Source of the DNA: JBBITI01 sp963735055
GTDB lineage: Bacteria > Chloroflexota > Dehalococcoidia > Dehalococcoidales > UBA2162
Length of the DNA stretch: 64,000 nt
Assembly: GCA_963735055.1 (NCBI GenBank)
Contig: CAVTJN010000019.1
Location: 521,695-585,694 of the forward strand
Direction of reading: 5' to 3'
Positions 27,164-36,426 of this stretch are shown in pieces; within the stretch, counting starts at the first letter, position 1; the number at the start of each line of letters is the position of its first letter. The notes beneath the pieces are model-generated. The model made no database searches, was not told where the DNA came from, and worked only from the letters and a program-made list of their open reading frames with translations. Position numbers and translations under genes: made by a program.

Positions 27164-29383
27164 GCCAGTTCCTCCTTCGAGAGCTGGGACAGCGCAATCT
27201 CCCGGTAGACACCGCAGTTGTCCATCAGGTCCTTGTGGGTGCCGACCCCGGCGACCGTGCCGTTGTCGAGCACCACGATCTGTTCGGCGCCCATGACCGT
27301 ACTGACGCGTTGCGTCACAATTAGAACCGTCGCCCGGTTGGTTTCCTTCTTCAGCGCCCGCCTCAAGGCGGCGTCCGTCTTGAAGTCCAATGCTGACAGG
27401 CTGTCGTCGAAGATGTAGATCTCGGGACGCTTCGCCAGCGCCCGGGCGATCGCGATCCGCTGTTTCTGCCCGCCGGACAGGTTGGTGGCGCCTTGTGACA
27501 CCATGGTCTGGTAGCCTTTGTCACTGGTCGAGATGAAATCGAGTGATTGGGAAACCTCGGCGTACCGGGCTACTTCTTCGGCGGTGGCGCCCTCGTTGCC
27601 GTACCTGATATTGCTGTCTATCGTGCCCGAGAACAATACCGCCTTCTGCGAGATGTAGCCTATCTTGTCACGCAGGTCATGCTGGGTCGCATCCCGTACG
27701 TCCACCCCGTCCACCATGACCTGCCCGGCCGTGGCGTCGTAGAAGCGGGGGATCAGGTTGACCAGGGTAGACTTGCCGCTGCCGGTACTCCCGATGAGGG
27801 CCGTGGTCTCCCCCGGCCGGGCGGTGAACGAAATGTTCTTCAGCACGTCATCTTCGGCTCCCGGGTAGCGGAACGAGACATCATTGAACTGCACCATTCC
27901 TGCTTTGGCGGTGTCAAAACTGACCGGGAGCGCCGGGTCTTTGATCACCGGATCGGTTTCCAGCACCTCGCTCACCCTCTCTGCCGAGACGCTGGCCCGG
28001 GGCAGCATCACGAAGACCGCCGATATCATCAGGAAGGCGAATATGATTTGCATGGCGTACTGCATGAAGGCCATCAGATCGCCGACCTTGGTCGTGCCCA
28101 GGTCAACCTGGTGTGCCCCGACCCATATGATCAGCAACATCACGCCGTTCATAATCAGCATCATGGCCGGCATCAAGAACACCAGGACGCGGTTGATGAA
28201 CAGATTGGTCCTGGTCAACTCGGCGTTGGCGCGGTCGAACTTCGTCTCCTCGTGCTTCTGGGTGTTGAATGCCCGGATTACCATCAGTCCCGTCAGCATC
28301 TCTCGAGTAACCAGATTGAGCTTGTCGATGAGCTTCTGCACCGACTCGAACTTGGGTATGGCCACGATGAACATGGTGATCATCATGGTAAGCAGCACGC
28401 CGACGGCCGCGGCTATTATCCATAGCATCGACCGGTCGGCGGCGAGCAGCTTGATAATGCCGCCGGTGGCCAGAATCGGCGCGTAGAAGACGAAACGGAA
28501 AAGCATCACCATCAGCATCTGTATCTGCGTGATGTCGTTGGTCGACCGCGTGATCAGCGAGGCGGTGGAGAACTTGTCAAACTCCGTATTGGAGAAACTC
28601 TCCACCCTGACGAAAAGCTTTCGCCGCAGGTCCCGGCCCAGTCCCGCCGCAATCAGTGACGACAGGTAACCCACGGCAACCGACGCGGCCACGCTGGCAA
28701 GCGTCAGGAGAAGCATGAGCAGAGCCGATCCTCAGCATGTACCAGGTCTGAATGTTGCCGACATTCATGCCCAGGGCCTTGTACTCTGCGGCAATGTATA
28801 TCGTGGAATATTGCTTCAGCTGGGCGCTCGGAATACCATCGGTCCTTGCCACAACGGCGCTGCGGACCGCGCTCATCTGATCGGGAGGCAGTTGCGCCAG
28901 CACCGTGAACGGGTCCGTGCCCGCGGGCACTTCGGGCAATCCGGACCCGGCCGACGACAGTCCTCCCCGTTCAATTGCCGCCACTACGGGTACGTACCTG
29001 CTGAAAACCGTGTCCAGTCCGACGCGCTGGGTCTTCTCGATCGTGTTCAACACAAATACCGGCTCATTAGCCAGCGCCGGGTACTTCTTCGCAAATGTCG
29101 CGTATTCGGTGGCCGGGAGTGAACTGCGTTCCAGCCGCCGATAGGCGGCCTGAACCTCTGATCGCTCCGAGTCCGTCATGAAAAGAGTGATCTTGTCGAA
29201 TTCGCTGGCCCGCACCGCCTCCGGCGCGGCGTGTTCGATGCCGCCCTGCTGAACGCCTACATTCACGATGTCCGACATTAAGCCCGGCAGCGAGAGGTCG
29301 CTGATCGCCTGGCCGAAAAGTAGGGCGAATATTACCAGGATCAACCAACCATATGGTCTGAGATACTTGATCAGCTTGAGCAT
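27160..29383 (-). CDS. Heterodimeric ABC exporter subunit with degenerate ATPase site, one frame change
   Basis: Partner half-transporter, ~740 residues if repaired. After TM1 (YGWLILVIFALLFGQAIS) there is an unusually long extracytoplasmic insert of ~165 residues (EHAAPEAVRASEFDK to NVGNIQTWYMLRIG) before TM2; this also occurs in some clostridial heterodimeric exporters. NBD: Walker A GSTGSGKST, signature LSGGQKQR, Walker B IYIFDDSLSALD, where Asp replaces the catalytic Glu, as in the non-hydrolysing half of such pairs. Frame changes at ~28715. First ABC gene after marR; ATGA overlap with the second half. Exports an unknown drug-like or lipid substrate. Confidence 0.85.
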
Positions 29384-29471
29384 CTTTCCAAAACTCCTGA
29401 TACCCCGTCCCCGCGACCCACGCCTCCGTCAAAAAAGACGGACCCGGAGGTGGGCCGCCAACGACCCCCGT

Positions 29472-29909
29472 CTAGAGACGAGCGACTATACTGTTCAGCG
29501 TCTCGAGCGCCGTCGCCATGGCGGCAAGATCATCCGGCGTCAACCCGGACAGGCGATTCTTCAAGTCCTCTTCAACCTTCCGCTTCACATCGCGCAGCAG
29601 TTGCAGACCATGGTCCGTCAGACTGATATTCACCACCCGCCGGTCGGCCGCGTCGGCGCGTCTTTCGACTATCCCGGACCGCACCAACTGGTCGATCAGA
29701 TGGGTCATCTGCGGCTTGGGCACCACCGATACTCTGGCCAGTTCGGACACGGTCATGCTGCCTTCCCGAAGCATGCCCATGATGCCCAGATGAAGTCGCG
29801 TCAGACCACCGGTGACGCCACCGAGGTCCATTCTGAGGAGCTTCCGGTGCATGACGGGAAGGACTGCCGACAGACTGTCGAGTATACGGTCTACGGAGGT
29901 TTCGTCCAT
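29472..29909 (-). CDS. MarR family transcriptional regulator
   Basis: 145-residue winged-helix regulator. Core: RLHLGIMGMLREGSMTVSEL, recognition helix region PKPQMTHLIDQLVRSG, wing VERRADAADRRVVNISLTDHG, then C-terminal dimerisation helices (LSGLTPDDLAAMATALETL). ATG 29909 is preferred: a TTG at 29966 in the same frame would fall on the predicted transcript start. No clear ribosome site precedes either. It lies 88 bp upstream of the ABC exporter pair on the same strand, and a near-palindrome covers its own promoter start. Expected to repress marR and the exporter until a substrate-like ligand binds. Confidence 0.88.
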   Translation of the reverse strand: MDETSVDRILDSLSAVLPVMHRKLLRMDLGGVTGGLTRLHLGIMGMLREGSMTVSELARVSVVPKPQMTHLIDQLVRSGIVERRADAADRRVVNISLTDHGLQLLRDVKRKVEEDLKNRLSGLTPDDLAAMATALETLNSIVARL

Positions 29910-29954
29910 GGGCGGCGCAAAGTTCGTGTTAGCTGAAGCCAACTTGGTTGAAAG

Positions 29955-30001
29955 TAGTTCATTCAATAAACTATATTACCAGCTATAGCGACTGTCGTCA
30001 A
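29955..30001 (-). promoter_or_regulatory. marR promoter with overlapping near-palindromic operator
   Basis: Minus strand: -35 TTGACG (29996-30001), 17-bp spacer, -10 TAATAT (29973-29978). A 19-bp near-palindrome, TAGTTCATTCAATAAACTA as read on the plus strand, spans 29955-29973 and covers the predicted transcript start near 29966; only one symmetric pair mismatches apart from the centre. Size and position fit a MarR operator for self-repression. Confidence 0.7.
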
Positions 30002-30489
30002 AGAGGCGGCGGGGAGGGGATCCCCGGGCCTGCCGGCCCGTCCCGCCAGGTGACGGTGGGGTCGATTCGAGCCCCGGCCGTACGGGCGTGACGGACACTC
30101 CGGACATTGCGCGACGGGGGCGCTTCGTGGTATCATTAGTAGAGTTGCAGTTTAGGCTGTTACAGACTTAAGTCGTCCCCGTTCCTCGAAGCGTTGGATG
30201 GCCCAAACTCAGACTCTCGATTCCGAGAGAGGAGGACATCCGATGACTCCCCGGAGAAAACATTTCGAGCTTCCGGATGTGGGATTCTCTCTGTTTCCAC
30301 GATCGATGTTTTCACCGTCGAGGAGTGGTGCGCTTGCGATGGTCTCACCAATAGATCTCAAGGTTACCCATACCCCGTCATCTTACCGCTATAGCATTGC
30401 CGGGACCGACGACCAGGCGGCTGGCGGCCATACGGGTGCGACGAATTAGGCGGTTTTTCCCTGAGCGTTGCCAAAGGATAGTAGGATAG
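30002..30489. other. Intergenic region upstream of the sigma factor gene
   Basis: About 490 bases without a convincing gene. A possible 68-codon frame begins at ATG 30243 after a good AGAGAGGAGG (30226-30235), ends at 30449, and has no recognisable similarity. GC-rich inverted repeats lie near 30020-30045. A weak promoter-like TATCAT at 30131-30136 has no good -35. Probably the long leader or promoter region of the sigma gene. Confidence 0.35.
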
Positions 30490-31939
30490 TTGAGCGCTGA
30501 AATCGAAACGGAACTGGAGACCTACGAGGTACCGGAAGAATTCCTGTCCGGACCCGACCCGGATGAAGCGCCATCTTCAGCGGGCGAGTTGCCGGAAGAA
30601 GCCGACCTGCGGAATCTGGAACTGAGGGCGCCGGCGGAAACGGCCGACGAAGACCCGGACATTGCCGATGACCCCGTCCGTCTCTACCTTCGGGAGATCG
30701 GGGCGGTGAGTCTGCTGACGGCCCGGGATGAGAAGGTGCTGGCACGGAAGATCGAGCTGGCCCGATTCTTGAGGGAAGTCAGGCGCGAATACACGCTGCG
30801 AACCGGGGAGACTCCTTCCGCCGCCGCTATCGCCGGTGTGGTGAGGGACGAGATCGGCCGGGAGGCGTCGCTGGTATGTGTCCTTAGGGAGGAGCTTGGA
30901 CTCCCGGTGGCCAATAGCCCGCTGAAAAGCGTTTCCGAGAGCGTGCTTCGCGAGCAGCATCTCCGGCGTCTTTGATCCGCAGACGGTGCAGAACATTGCC
31001 CGTAAGCTGGAGAAGTCGCCGGCCGAAACGGAGCGACTGCTCAAGAATCTTTCGGTGCATTGCGGGCTGCTTCCCGATGACATCCGCAGCCCCGCCGGCC
31101 GGCGTGCCGCGGACGGCGCGACCGAAGGCCGGAAACCACGGGCAGAGTCCGCCACCTTGACCCGGGATCAGGAAAGACTGTTCAAGAAGTTCCTGGACAA
31201 CATCGAACTGGAGTCGGAAAAGGCAAGCCGCCATCTGATTGAGGCCAACCTCCGTTTGGTGGTGAGTGTGGCCAAGAAGCATATCGGACGCGGCATGACC
31301 CTGCTCGACCTGATTCAGGAAGGCAACATCGGGCTGATACGGGCCGTCGAGAAATTCGACCATCACCGTGGCTACAAGTTCAGCACCTATGCCACCTGGT
31401 GGATCCGTCAGGGCATTACCAGGGCGATCGCCGACCAGGCGAGGACGATTCGCGTCCCGGTCCATATGATTGACGCCATCAGGCAGCTGCTCAGGGTAAG
31501 GCGAGACCTGGCGCAGGAGCTTGGCCGGAACCCGACTCCCGAGGAGATCGGCGAAAAACTGGGACTGACGGCCGAGAAGGCCAGTGAAATTCTAAAGGTA
31601 GCCCAGTTCCCCCTGTCGCTGGAATCGCCCGTCGGCGAGGACGGCGAAGCTCATTTGGGCGATTTTATTGAAGATACGAATTCGGCCGCTCCGGTGGATA
31701 CGGCTTCGAAGCAACTGCTCAAAGAGGAGCTGGTTGAGACGCTCTCCGAGCTCAGCCCTCGTGAGCAGCGGGTGCTCGTATTGAGATTCGGACTTGAGGA
31801 CGGGCGCAGCCGGACTCTCGGCGAGGTTGGGCTGGAATTCAACGTAACCAGAGAACGTATCCGGCAGATCGAGGCCAAGGCGCTGCGCAAACTCCGCCAC
31901 CCGCGGCGCAGCCGCCGCCTGAGGGGTTACCTGGAATAG
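30490..31939 (+). CDS. rpoD: Primary-type sigma-70 factor (RpoD/SigA), one frame change
   Basis: RNA polymerase sigma factor, ~483 residues if repaired. An acidic N-terminus is followed by region 1.2 (DPVRLYLREIGAVSLLT). Region 2 is complete: ANLRLVVSVAKKHIGRG, DLIQEGNIGLIRAVEKFD, YKFSTYATWWIRQGITRAI and the RTIRVPVHM transition to region 3. Region 4: LSPREQRVLVLRFGLEDG and the helix-turn-helix LGEVGLEFNVTRERIRQIEA. Frame changes at ~30950 (VSESVLRE to SGVFDPQTV). The break falls in the non-conserved spacer, but both sides are needed, so a sequence error is likely. TTG 30490 is the apparent start. The many consensus -35/-10 sites in the window fit such a sigma factor. Confidence 0.85.
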
Positions 31940-31946
31940 CATTTTC

Positions 31947-31965
31947 GGTTGACATTATGTCAACC
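31947..31965. other. Perfect 8-bp hairpin just after the sigma gene
   Basis: GGTTGACATTATGTCAACC: perfect 8-bp arms and a 3-base loop, 8 bases after the sigma-factor stop. No T-run follows. Could be a weak terminator or an operator palindrome. Confidence 0.4.
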
Positions 31966-32122
31966 AGTGGCCATTATTCCATCACCAGACATGACCTTCC
32001 AGAGGCACACGCAGCCTTCCCGTTGCCAGGAACGCCGTGCTCCCTGACTTCACCGGCTTTGATTTTCAGGTTCTAGCTCTCTGGTCCGGCGTACCCGCCG
32101 CACCTCTGTTTGCCCAGATTCT

Positions 32123-32151
32123 TTGACACTCTTGACAGTACTTCCTATAAT
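32123..32151 (+). promoter_or_regulatory. Perfect consensus sigma-70 promoter
   Basis: TTGACA (32123-32128), exactly 17 bp, TATAAT (32146-32151): full consensus at both boxes, driving the 58-residue membrane protein gene at 32191. Confidence 0.85.
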
Positions 32152-32190
32152 CGGCCCCAAACTGCCACTGGGAAAGAGAGGAGTCCAATC

Positions 32191-32367
32191 GTGAGTATCA
32201 GAAAACGTATTCCCCATGTCCTCGTTTTGGCGGCGATTGTCATGCTGCTGGCCGACGCCATCATTTTCTTTGCGTCCCGGAACATCATTCTGGGCGCGTT
32301 GAATGTGATCGTGCTCTTCGGCTTCGGTATGCATGTCGTCGCTGAAATGTTTGAGGATTGGCTTTAG
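32191..32367 (+). CDS. Small two-helix membrane protein
   Basis: 58 residues starting at GTG 32191, with GAGAGGAG 9 bases upstream. Charged start (MSIRKRIPH), then two hydrophobic segments: VLVLAAIVMLLADAIIFFA (residues ~10-28) and ILGALNVIVLFGFGMHVVA (residues ~33-51), ending EMFEDWL. Predicted integral membrane hairpin with both ends probably cytoplasmic. No family recognised. It is its own transcription unit: a perfect promoter 40 bases upstream and a strong terminator 157 bases downstream, so it is likely highly expressed. Confidence 0.7.
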   Translation: MSIRKRIPHVLVLAAIVMLLADAIIFFASRNIILGALNVIVLFGFGMHVVAEMFEDWL

Positions 32368-32523
32368 CCCCGTCTCCTGAGCGCATCCGCCTTCACCCTC
32401 AGGAGTCCGCCGCCGACGGTGCACGCTCCCGCCGGATGTGCACACTGTAATCCGCTATTAATGTGGCCGTAACGTTGACCGCGTAAGCTGGAAGGTAGAT
32501 GAGTGTTTCTCATTCGACCTCCT

Positions 32524-32559
32524 GACAAAGCCCGGAGACCATCCGGGCTTTGTCGTTTT
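32524..32559 (+). terminator. Rho-independent terminator
   Basis: 13-bp perfect stem (32524-32536 with 32542-32554), 5-base loop, then GTTTT. Ends the transcript of the small membrane protein gene. The 155 bases between that gene's stop and this stem hold no recognisable element. Confidence 0.8.
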
Positions 32560-32660
32560 GACCCGAACAGCATTTCCGCTTGCCGATCCCACAGATCCTG
32601 ACGCGTTCTTGACACAACCTTAACAGCCCCTGGCATCCAGAAAGGGCGCCGTTCTGCGCT

Positions 32661-32689
32661 TTGACGGCATACCCACGCCCAAGTATAAT
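32661..32689 (+). promoter_or_regulatory. Sigma-70 promoter of the tRNA-Ser pair
   Basis: TTGACG at 32661-32666, 17-bp spacer, TATAAT at 32684-32689, about 88 bases before the first tRNA. Confidence 0.7.
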
Positions 32690-32776
32690 GACAAAGCTGC
32701 CGGCCTCAAGGCATTAGTAAGTAAATTAGTAGCAGAGACACTTTATGTCAAGGGGCACAAGCAGATTTCGAGACCA

Positions 32777-32865
32777 GGAGAGGTGACCGAGTGGTTGAAG
32801 GTGCCGCTCTCGAAAAGCGGTCTCCGGTTCCCGGAGCGTGGGTTCGAATCCCACCCTCTCCGCCA
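32777..32865 (+). tRNA. tRNA-Ser(CGA)
   Basis: 89 bases including an encoded CCA. Acceptor GGAGAGG/CCTCTCC, anticodon stem CCGCT/AGCGG with loop CTCGAAA (anticodon CGA, reads UCG), long variable arm (TCTCCGG...CCGGAG) as in serine tRNAs, T-arm GTGGGTTCGAATCCCAC. Confidence 0.95.
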
Positions 32866-32892
32866 TTCTGATACGGTCCACGGTCCCAACGC

Positions 32893-32983
<91 letters not shown>

Positions 32984-33133
32984 CCGGCCGGCATTTTTCA
33001 CGCTCCCGGTTCCCAGGAGCAACTCGCTTTCTGCCCCCGGCCGGCGAACATGGTCGGGCCTCAGGGTCTCCGGCCGCCGCCGCGCAGTCCTGGTGTGCCA
33101 GGATCACAAGCCCGGACGCCTCGGCTGCTGAAA

Positions 33134-33162
33134 TTGTCTTGCCCTATATCGCGTGCTAGAAT
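33134..33162 (+). promoter_or_regulatory. Sigma-70 promoter of the dprA-topA-xerC group
   Basis: TTGTCT at 33134-33139, 17-bp spacer, TAGAAT at 33157-33162; 24 bases before the TTG start of dprA. Confidence 0.5.
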
Positions 33163-33186
33163 ACCTCCTGTCTCGAGGACGCCGCC

Positions 33187-34315
33187 TTGACAATCGACAA
33201 CAAGGAACTCAAGTATTGGGTAGGTTTTACGCTGGTTCCGGGCATCGGTCGGGTCAGGCTCGGCCAGCTCGAAACCCATTTCGGCAGTATCGAGAGCGCC
33301 TGGACGGCAAGCCAGTCCGAACTCAAGATGGCCGGCTTGGATTCCGGTTCAGTCAAGTCCATCGTGACGTCCCGGCCCGGCATCGACCTCGACGCCGAGA
33401 TGGACAAGATGGAGCGTTGCGGGGTCCGGGCGTATACGTTTCGCGATCCTGATTACCCGGCCCGGCTGAAAGAAATCTACGACTATCCGCCCGTGCTGTA
33501 CGTTCGCGGCTCAATCGCCGCGCAGGACGAATGGTGCCTGGCAATCGTGGGGACGCGGCGGGCGACCGTATACGGCCGGCAGGTCACGGAAGAAATAGTG
33601 ACCGACCTCGCCCGCAGCAAGATAACCATTGTGAGCGGTCTGGCCCGGGGTATCGACACGGTGGCCCACCACGCTGCCATCGAGGCCGGCGGACGGACCA
33701 TCGCCATTTTCGCGTGCGGTCTGGACATCATCTATCCCGCCGAAAATGCCGGACTCGCCCGGCGGATCGTGGAGCAATGGCGCCCTGGTCAGCGAATACC
33801 CGGTGGGCCTGCGTCCCCGGGCTGACAACTTCCCCAGGCGGAACCGCATTATGAGCGGCCTTTGCCTGGGAACGCTGGTCATCGAAGCCGGTGAAACAAG
33901 CGGGGCTCTAATCACCGCACGAATGGCTCTGGAGCAGAATCGCGAAGTGTTCGCCATCCCCGGCAGCATACTCTCTGCGGCAAGCCGGGGCACGAACCAT
34001 CTGATCCAGGAAGGAGCCAAGCTGGTTGCCAATTACACGGATATTCTTGAAGAGCTGAACCTGATGACGGTCGCCCGCCAGATCGAAATGAAGGAACTCA
34101 TTCCCGCGACCGAGACTGAGTCCTTGTTGCTGAAGCAGGTTGGAGCGGAGCCGACCCACATCGACGACATCTGCCGCGCCAGCGGTCTCCCGGCATCGCT
34201 GGTCAGCAGTACCCTGGCCATGATGGAGCTCAAAGGCATGGTCAAGCATGTGGGGGCGATGAACTACTCCCTCGCCCGGGAAGCAAGAGAGGAATACCGG
34301 GTCAAGGTCGAGTAG
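33187..34315 (+). CDS. dprA: DNA-processing protein DprA, one frame change
   Basis: DprA/Smf, which loads RecA onto incoming single-stranded DNA in transformation; about 376 residues if repaired. N-terminal helix-hairpin-helix-like domain (WVGFTLVPGIGRVRLGQLE), Rossmann-type core: AIVGTRRATVYG, VSGLARGIDTVAHHAA, CGLDIIYP; after a frame change near 33775 it continues ALVSEYPVGLRPRADNFPRR with RNRIMSGL and SRGTNHLI, then the C-terminal winged helix (HIDDICRASGLPASLVSSTL). TTG 33187 is the start in frame. The indel lies in the middle of the conserved core, so a sequence error is more likely than a real null. Five bases before topA. Confidence 0.88.
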
Positions 34316-34320
34316 ACACG

Positions 34321-36423
34321 ATGAAAAAGAGTCTGGTGATTGTCGAATCCCCGGCGAAGGCCCGAACGCTGGCGCGAATTCTGGGCGACGCATTTCAACT
34401 GAAGGCATCCCTGGGGCATATCAGGGACTTGCCCAAGAGCCAACTCGGGGTCGATGTCGACAATCTGTTCTCGCCCAGGTACGTGGTGCCCAAAGAGAAG
34501 AGCAAGCTGGTCCGTGAGCTGAAGGCCGCCGCCAGAGATGCCTCGGAAATCTACCTGGCGACAGACCCGGACCGCGAGGGAGAGGCCATCTCCTGGCACC
34601 TGTCCGAGATGATCGGGGCAGACCGCAAGCGATTCCGGCGCGTCGTCTTTCACGAGATAACCGAGGACGCCATCAACCAGGCTTTCAAACACCCGCGCGT
34701 CATTGACATGGACCTGGTCAATGCCCAGCAGGCCCGGCGCGTCCTCGACCGCCTGGTGGGCTACAAGATCAGTCCGCTGCTGTGGCGCAAGGTCAGAAGG
34801 GGATTGTCGGCCGGTCGGGTGCAGTCCGTCGCCCTGCGCATCATCGTCGATCGCGAGCGCGAGATCGACAGATTCGTGTCGGCCGAGTACTGGTCCATTG
34901 AAGCCGAGCTGTCAAAACAGGAGACGGAATCACCCTCTTTCCGGGCCCTTCTGGTCGGTCACCTCAACGGGAGCAAGGCAGACCTTCGTAACGGTGAAGA
35001 AGCTGGTGCACTGAAGAGCCGGCTGGAAAAGGCGGCGTACGCGGTTCTCAAGGTCAAGGCGCGGACCGCCAACCGCCAGCCCCCACCTCCCTTCATCACC
35101 TCTACGATGCAGCAGGAGGCGTGGCGTAAGCTCCGTTTCACCGCAGAGCAGACCATGGCCGTCGCGCAGCAGCTCTACGAAGGACTCAACCTCGGTGCCG
35201 AAGGCAGCGTCGGCCTGATAACCTACATGCGTACTGATTCGACGCACGTGGCCCGGCCCGCCCTCGCCGAAGCACGGGATTTTATCGGGAGACGGTATGG
35301 TGAAGAGTATGTGCCGGCCCACGCCCGCACCTTCGCCGGAACCGTGAAAGGGGCCCAGGAGGCCCATGAGGCGGTCCGCCCCACCCGGATCCACCGCGAG
35401 CCGCTGCAAATTAGACAGTATCTGACGCCGAATCAGTTCCGCCTTTACGACCTGGTCTGGAAACGAATGGTGGCGAGTCAGATGGCAGCCGCGGTGTTCG
35501 ACAACGTAACTGTCGACATCGAGGCCCGGTGCCTTGAACCACGAGCCAACTACCTGTTCCGGACCAACAGTTCGGTTAACCGGTTCGCCGGTTTCATCCT
35601 GGTCTACACGGAAGGTAAAGATACCGACGAGGAAGAGAAGGAGTCCCGGCTGCCGCCGCTTGCCGATGGCGATCCGCTCAATCTCCTGACCCTGATACCG
35701 GAGCAGCATTTTACCCAGCCGCCTCCCCGGTACACTGAAGCGACGCTCATTAAGGCTCTGGAACAGTTCGGTATTGGACGGCCAAGCACCTACGCCCCGA
35801 CCATCTCCACCATCCGGGACCGGGAATACGTGGGCAAGGTCGACGGCAGCCTCAAGCCGACCGAACTCGGGATTATCGTCACCGACTTACTGGCGCGTTA
35901 TTTCCCGGACATTGTCGACGTCCAGTTCACGGCCCGTATGGAAAACGAGTTGGACGAGGTGGCCGAACGGAAACGAGACTGGGTCAGTGCTGTCCAGGAC
36001 TTCTACACCCCGTTCCAGATCAGCCTCGAAAAGGCATCCGCCGAGATGGAGACGGTCAGACTCCCGGAGGAGACCGTCGATGAGGCTTGTCCCAAGTGCG
36101 GCAAACCAATGGCCGTGAAGGTGGGCCGGTTTGGCAGATTCATCGCCTGCAGCGGCTATCCGGACTGCAAGTTCACCATGTCCTTTCAGGTGAAGACGGG
36201 GGTGAAGTGCCCCAAGTGCGGGACCGGAGACCTTCTGCAGCGGGTCAACAAGAAGAAGCGAACGTTTTACGGCTGCAGCAACTACCCGCAGTGCGATTTT
36301 GCCATCAATGCCAAACCGTTGCCCGACCCGTGTCCGAAGTGCGGCAGTCTGGTAACCACCTACCGGGACAAATGGGCTAAGTGCACGAAATGTGATTATC
36401 GGGGGAAGCTGCCCGCAGCATAG
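34321..36423 (+). CDS. topA: DNA topoisomerase I (type IA)
   Basis: 700-residue type IA topoisomerase, relaxing negative supercoils. Toprim domain: LVIVESPAKARTLARIL with the catalytic Glu, and ATDPDREGEAISWH (D-x-D-x-E). Active-site Tyr in GLITYMRTDSTHVA (~residue 302). FGIGRPSTYAPTISTI block. Three C-terminal zinc ribbons of the C-x2-C type: CPKCGKPMAVK...CSGYPDC, CPKCGTGDLLQ...CSNYPQC and CPKCGSLVTTY...CTKC. Start ATG 34321, five bases after dprA. Order dprA-topA-xerC is as in Firmicutes, without the trmFO gene found there. Uninterrupted. Confidence 0.96.
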   Translation: MKKSLVIVESPAKARTLARILGDAFQLKASLGHIRDLPKSQLGVDVDNLFSPRYVVPKEKSKLVRELKAAARDASEIYLATDPDREGEAISWHLSEMIGADRKRFRRVVFHEITEDAINQAFKHPRVIDMDLVNAQQARRVLDRLVGYKISPLLWRKVRRGLSAGRVQSVALRIIVDREREIDRFVSAEYWSIEAELSKQETESPSFRALLVGHLNGSKADLRNGEEAGALKSRLEKAAYAVLKVKARTANRQPPPPFITSTMQQEAWRKLRFTAEQTMAVAQQLYEGLNLGAEGSVGLITYMRTDSTHVARPALAEARDFIGRRYGEEYVPAHARTFAGTVKGAQEAHEAVRPTRIHREPLQIRQYLTPNQFRLYDLVWKRMVASQMAAAVFDNVTVDIEARCLEPRANYLFRTNSSVNRFAGFILVYTEGKDTDEEEKESRLPPLADGDPLNLLTLIPEQHFTQPPPRYTEATLIKALEQFGIGRPSTYAPTISTIRDREYVGKVDGSLKPTELGIIVTDLLARYFPDIVDVQFTARMENELDEVAERKRDWVSAVQDFYTPFQISLEKASAEMETVRLPEETVDEACPKCGKPMAVKVGRFGRFIACSGYPDCKFTMSFQVKTGVKCPKCGTGDLLQRVNKKKRTFYGCSNYPQCDFAINAKPLPDPCPKCGSLVTTYRDKWAKCTKCDYRGKLPAA

Positions 36424-36426
36424 AAC

